Source: Microscillaceae bacterium (lineage in GTDB: Bacteria > Bacteroidota > Bacteroidia > Cytophagales > Microscillaceae). Taken from it: DNA of 34,412 nucleotides. Numbering within the stretch: position 1 is the stretch's first letter; each line of letters begins with the position of its first letter. Positions 32,818-34,412 of this stretch are shown piece after piece. The stretch is from assembly GCA_012031215.1 (NCBI GenBank), contig JAAUUB010000019.1, forward strand, positions 1 to 34,412. Direction: 5' to 3'. Position numbers and translations under genes: made by a program. The notes under the pieces are model-generated. The model did no database searches. It was not told the DNA's origin and saw only the letters and a program-made list of their open reading frames with translations.

Positions 32818-33456
32818 TTACAAAGATTGACGGATTAAATTTCCGGCATTAGGCCCTTCGCAAAAAATAAGGTCTAAAATGCATAAATTTCCGACAAATC
32901 GCTTGCCAAAGACTTGTATGTATTCTGGTGTGCCAAATCGTCGGGATTTGTCCCCAAAATCTTGTGGACTGAAGGCCCCTCTTAAATCTTCAAAATGGTT
33001 TTCGGAGGAAAATTCCAGGTATTTTTCCGAAACCTCTACCTGCGCGGGCACTTGCAAAATATCACGACAGATTGTCAGTAGCTTCCAATTCAATTGCCAG
33101 AGTAGTTCAACTTCCTGCTCAAAAACGGCCCGAAAATCATCCTGATAATATTCAAAAAAAGGAGCCTTTCCATAAGCCGCCTGAAAACTTCGCCAATGAT
33201 GCCGAGACCATCTTTGTCGGTAATCTATGCGCACTTCTTTGAGTGCCTGCTTGCCCGTAATTTTACAAACGGGCACGCTCAAACTCATCACTCCCTGGGC
33301 CGTTAAAATCAAGCAACGATTGCGATAGGTCTGCTTTTCAAAATATGCACCTACATCTATAAGTACCTGCTCAAACGCAAAAAACGCTGCCCAATATTCT
33401 AAACAAGGTAAATAGTATAAATCTAAAATAGCCGCCTTGCCGGACACTTTCATCAT
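32818..33456 (-). CDS. WbqC family protein
   Basis: 212 residues matching the WbqC-like family: AAILDLYYLPCLEYWAAFF at the start, FEKQTYRNRCLILTAQGVMSLSVPV, and RWSRHHWRSFQAAYGKAPFFEYY, the most conserved block. Cytosolic, no signal peptide. The family is found in Bacteroidota chromosomes and in some O-antigen loci; biochemical function is not established to my knowledge. Two ATGs in tandem (33456, 33453) are possible starts. Intact frame. TAATTTTG on the minus strand at 33499-33492 is a possible -7 box. It lies between the threonylcarbamoyl-AMP synthase and clpC genes. Confidence 0.85.
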   Translation of the reverse strand: MMKVSGKAAILDLYYLPCLEYWAAFFAFEQVLIDVGAYFEKQTYRNRCLILTAQGVMSLSVPVCKITGKQALKEVRIDYRQRWSRHHWRSFQAAYGKAPFFEYYQDDFRAVFEQEVELLWQLNWKLLTICRDILQVPAQVEVSEKYLEFSSENHFEDLRGAFSPQDFGDKSRRFGTPEYIQVFGKRFVGNLCILDLIFCEGPNAGNLIRQSL

Positions 33457-33491
33457 TGAAATTTAAAAATAGCGGCTTTTTGGCATATCTG

Positions 33492-33499
33492 CAAAATTA
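33492..33499 (-). promoter_or_regulatory. Possible -7 element of the WbqC gene
   Basis: TAATTTTG on the minus strand fits TAnnTTTG, 36 bases from the ATG. The nearest TTTG (33517-33514) is only 14 bases away, too short a spacer. Confidence 0.35.
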
Positions 33500-33522
33500 T
33501 CGGCCTTAATTCTCAAAATACC

Positions 33523-34149
33523 TTATAAAAAAGGAGTTAAATCGCCTAATCCTTCTCTTATCACCACAGGACTATCGCCCGTGCAGTCCACAATGGTAGA
33601 GGGTACATTTTGGCCGTAGCCCCCGTCAATCACCAAATCTACCTGGTTTTTAAACTTTTCATATATCAATTCCGGGTCGGTAGAATATTCCAGGACTTCA
33701 TCATCGTCTTTGATAGAAGTCGTAATGATAGGATTGCCCAACTCTTGCACAATAATACGCGGTATGGAATGGTCGGGCACCCGGATGCCAACAGTTTTTT
33801 TGGGCGTATCCAGCATCTTGGGCACTTTGCTGCTGGCTGGCAAGATGAAAGTAAAAGCCCCCGGCAAGACTTTTTTCATTAGTTTAAAGATGGGGGTTTC
33901 TACACGGGCATACTCGGCAATGTGGCTGAGGTCATAGCAAATAAAGGAAAAGTTATTTTTTTTAGGATTCAAGCCTTTGAGTTGGGCCAGCCGCTCCACC
34001 GCCTTGACCTGATGAATATCGCAGCCCAAACCATACACCGTATCCGTAGGATAGATGACCAAGCCGCCGCTTTGCAATACCTCAATCACCTTGGCTATTT
34101 TGCGCATTTCCGGGTTCTGGGGAAAAATTTTTAAAAACTGGGCACTCAT
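33523..34149 (-). CDS. L-threonylcarbamoyladenylate synthase (Sua5/YciO/YrdC family)
   Basis: Makes threonylcarbamoyl-AMP from threonine, bicarbonate and ATP for the t6A37 modification of ANN-decoding tRNAs. 208 residues from ATG 34149 ([13 protein letters not shown]); an earlier in-frame start at 34242 would run into asnB and is rejected. Seen: [37 protein letters not shown] (substrate-binding Lys/Arg region), [23 protein letters not shown] and [18 protein letters not shown]. No C-terminal Sua5 domain, so the short TsaC/YciO-type form. NNFSFI in place of the usual KPLSL is typical of Bacteroidota copies. TsaC and YciO cannot be separated by eye. Intact frame; 71 bases after asnB. Confidence 0.88.
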   Translation of the reverse strand: MSAQFLKIFPQNPEMRKIAKVIEVLQSGGLVIYPTDTVYGLGCDIHQVKAVERLAQLKGLNPKKNNFSFICYDLSHIAEYARVETPIFKLMKKVLPGAFTFILPASSKVPKMLDTPKKTVGIRVPDHSIPRIIVQELGNPIITTSIKDDDEVLEYSTDPELIYEKFKNQVDLVIDGGYGQNVPSTIVDCTGDSPVVIREGLGDLTPFL

Positions 34150-34220
34150 ATATTCATTGGTTTGGTAAGTTTTACCCAATGATAAAGAAAAATTTATAAA
34201 AAGGGAATGCAGCCTTTTGC

Positions 34221-34412
34221 TTAATGCCATTTTTTCCACCATTGCTGAAACACCACCAGCCCCCAGATGCGGGCGTGCACATCTTCTGGGTTGGAAGAAA
34301 ACAGCTTGGCCTTCAGGGCGGCAATGGCTTTATACTCAAAAACGCCCTGGCTTTTGACAAACTCCGCCCCCAGCCAGTCTTGCTCAATGTTGTGGCGCAA
34401 ATCGCCCCGGAG
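34221..34412 (-). CDS. asnB: Asparagine synthetase B (glutamine-hydrolysing), C-terminal end only
   Basis: Only the last 63 codons lie in the window, open at the right edge and ending at TAA 34223-34221. The residues ([15 protein letters not shown], then [30 protein letters not shown]) match the C-terminal helices of AsnB-type synthetases, where a sequence of the form RLWALLMFELWLRRW ends the protein. AsnB makes asparagine, or an amide in a secondary pathway, from aspartate and glutamine; the amidotransferase paralogues in sugar or capsule loci share this tail, so the exact role is open. Confidence 0.75.
   Translation of the reverse strand, partial: LRGDLRHNIEQDWLGAEFVKSQGVFEYKAIAALKAKLFSSNPEDVHARIWGLVVFQQWWKKWH

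Overview
The window looks like chromosomal DNA of a member of the Bacteroidota. Four things point that way: promoters of the TTG-N18-20-TAnnTTTG type, almost no Shine-Dalgarno sequences, a FecA-type TonB receptor with an N-terminal carboxypeptidase-regulatory-like domain, and family members (GH133/GT4/GH57 glycogen set, WbqC, 7TM and TPR SpoIIE phosphatases, V-type ATPase) typical of that phylum. I cannot place it below phylum. I saw no rRNA, tRNA, CRISPR array, insertion sequence or prophage. Gene density and style look ordinary and chromosomal throughout.

Layout. 1-3.3 kb (minus): guaB followed by a membrane-bound SpoIIE-type phosphatase that runs off the left edge. 3.6-5.5 kb: a stand-alone response regulator, a low-molecular-weight phosphatase and an HMG-CoA lyase-like enzyme. 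5.6-7.5 kb: a DUF389 membrane protein. 7.6-12.4 kb: a three-gene glycogen/alpha-glucan cassette (GH133 debranching enzyme, GT4 glycosyltransferase, GH57 hydrolase). 12.9-13.8 kb: a CFA-synthase-like methyltransferase. 14.0-16.5 kb: a FecA-like TonB receptor. 16.6-19.4 kb: a conserved hypothetical, peptide deformylase, a secreted M20 amidohydrolase and a small ORF. 19.5-21.9 kb: an ECF sigma factor, an exported YHS protein and an atypical Ser/Thr kinase. 22.1-26.1 kb: a Na+/Ca2+ antiporter and V-ATPase subunits K, I and D. 26.3-28.0 kb: two unrecognised genes. 28.0-34.4 kb (minus): asnB (partial), threonylcarbamoyl-AMP synthase, WbqC protein, clpC and a TPR-SpoIIE phosphatase.

The dominant oddity is technical or degenerative. 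I count about 16 single-base-type frameshifts in 12 genes, plus one in-frame TAA. They hit housekeeping genes such as guaB and clpC, and coding similarity continues on both sides of each site. Several lie in homopolymers. The simplest reading is an indel-rich draft sequence, so I annotate each such gene as one CDS over its full span.

No clear undescribed multi-gene system stands out. The most interesting biology is: a V-ATPase c-ring with the complete NtpK-like Na+ ligand set next to a Na+/Ca2+ antiporter, in a locus holding only D-I-K; a GH57 protein in which the usual acid/base Asp position is Ser; several structured 5' leaders or operator-like repeats (7.59, 9.68, 19.2 and 20.2 kb); and an orphan kinase with HGD/DFD motifs.
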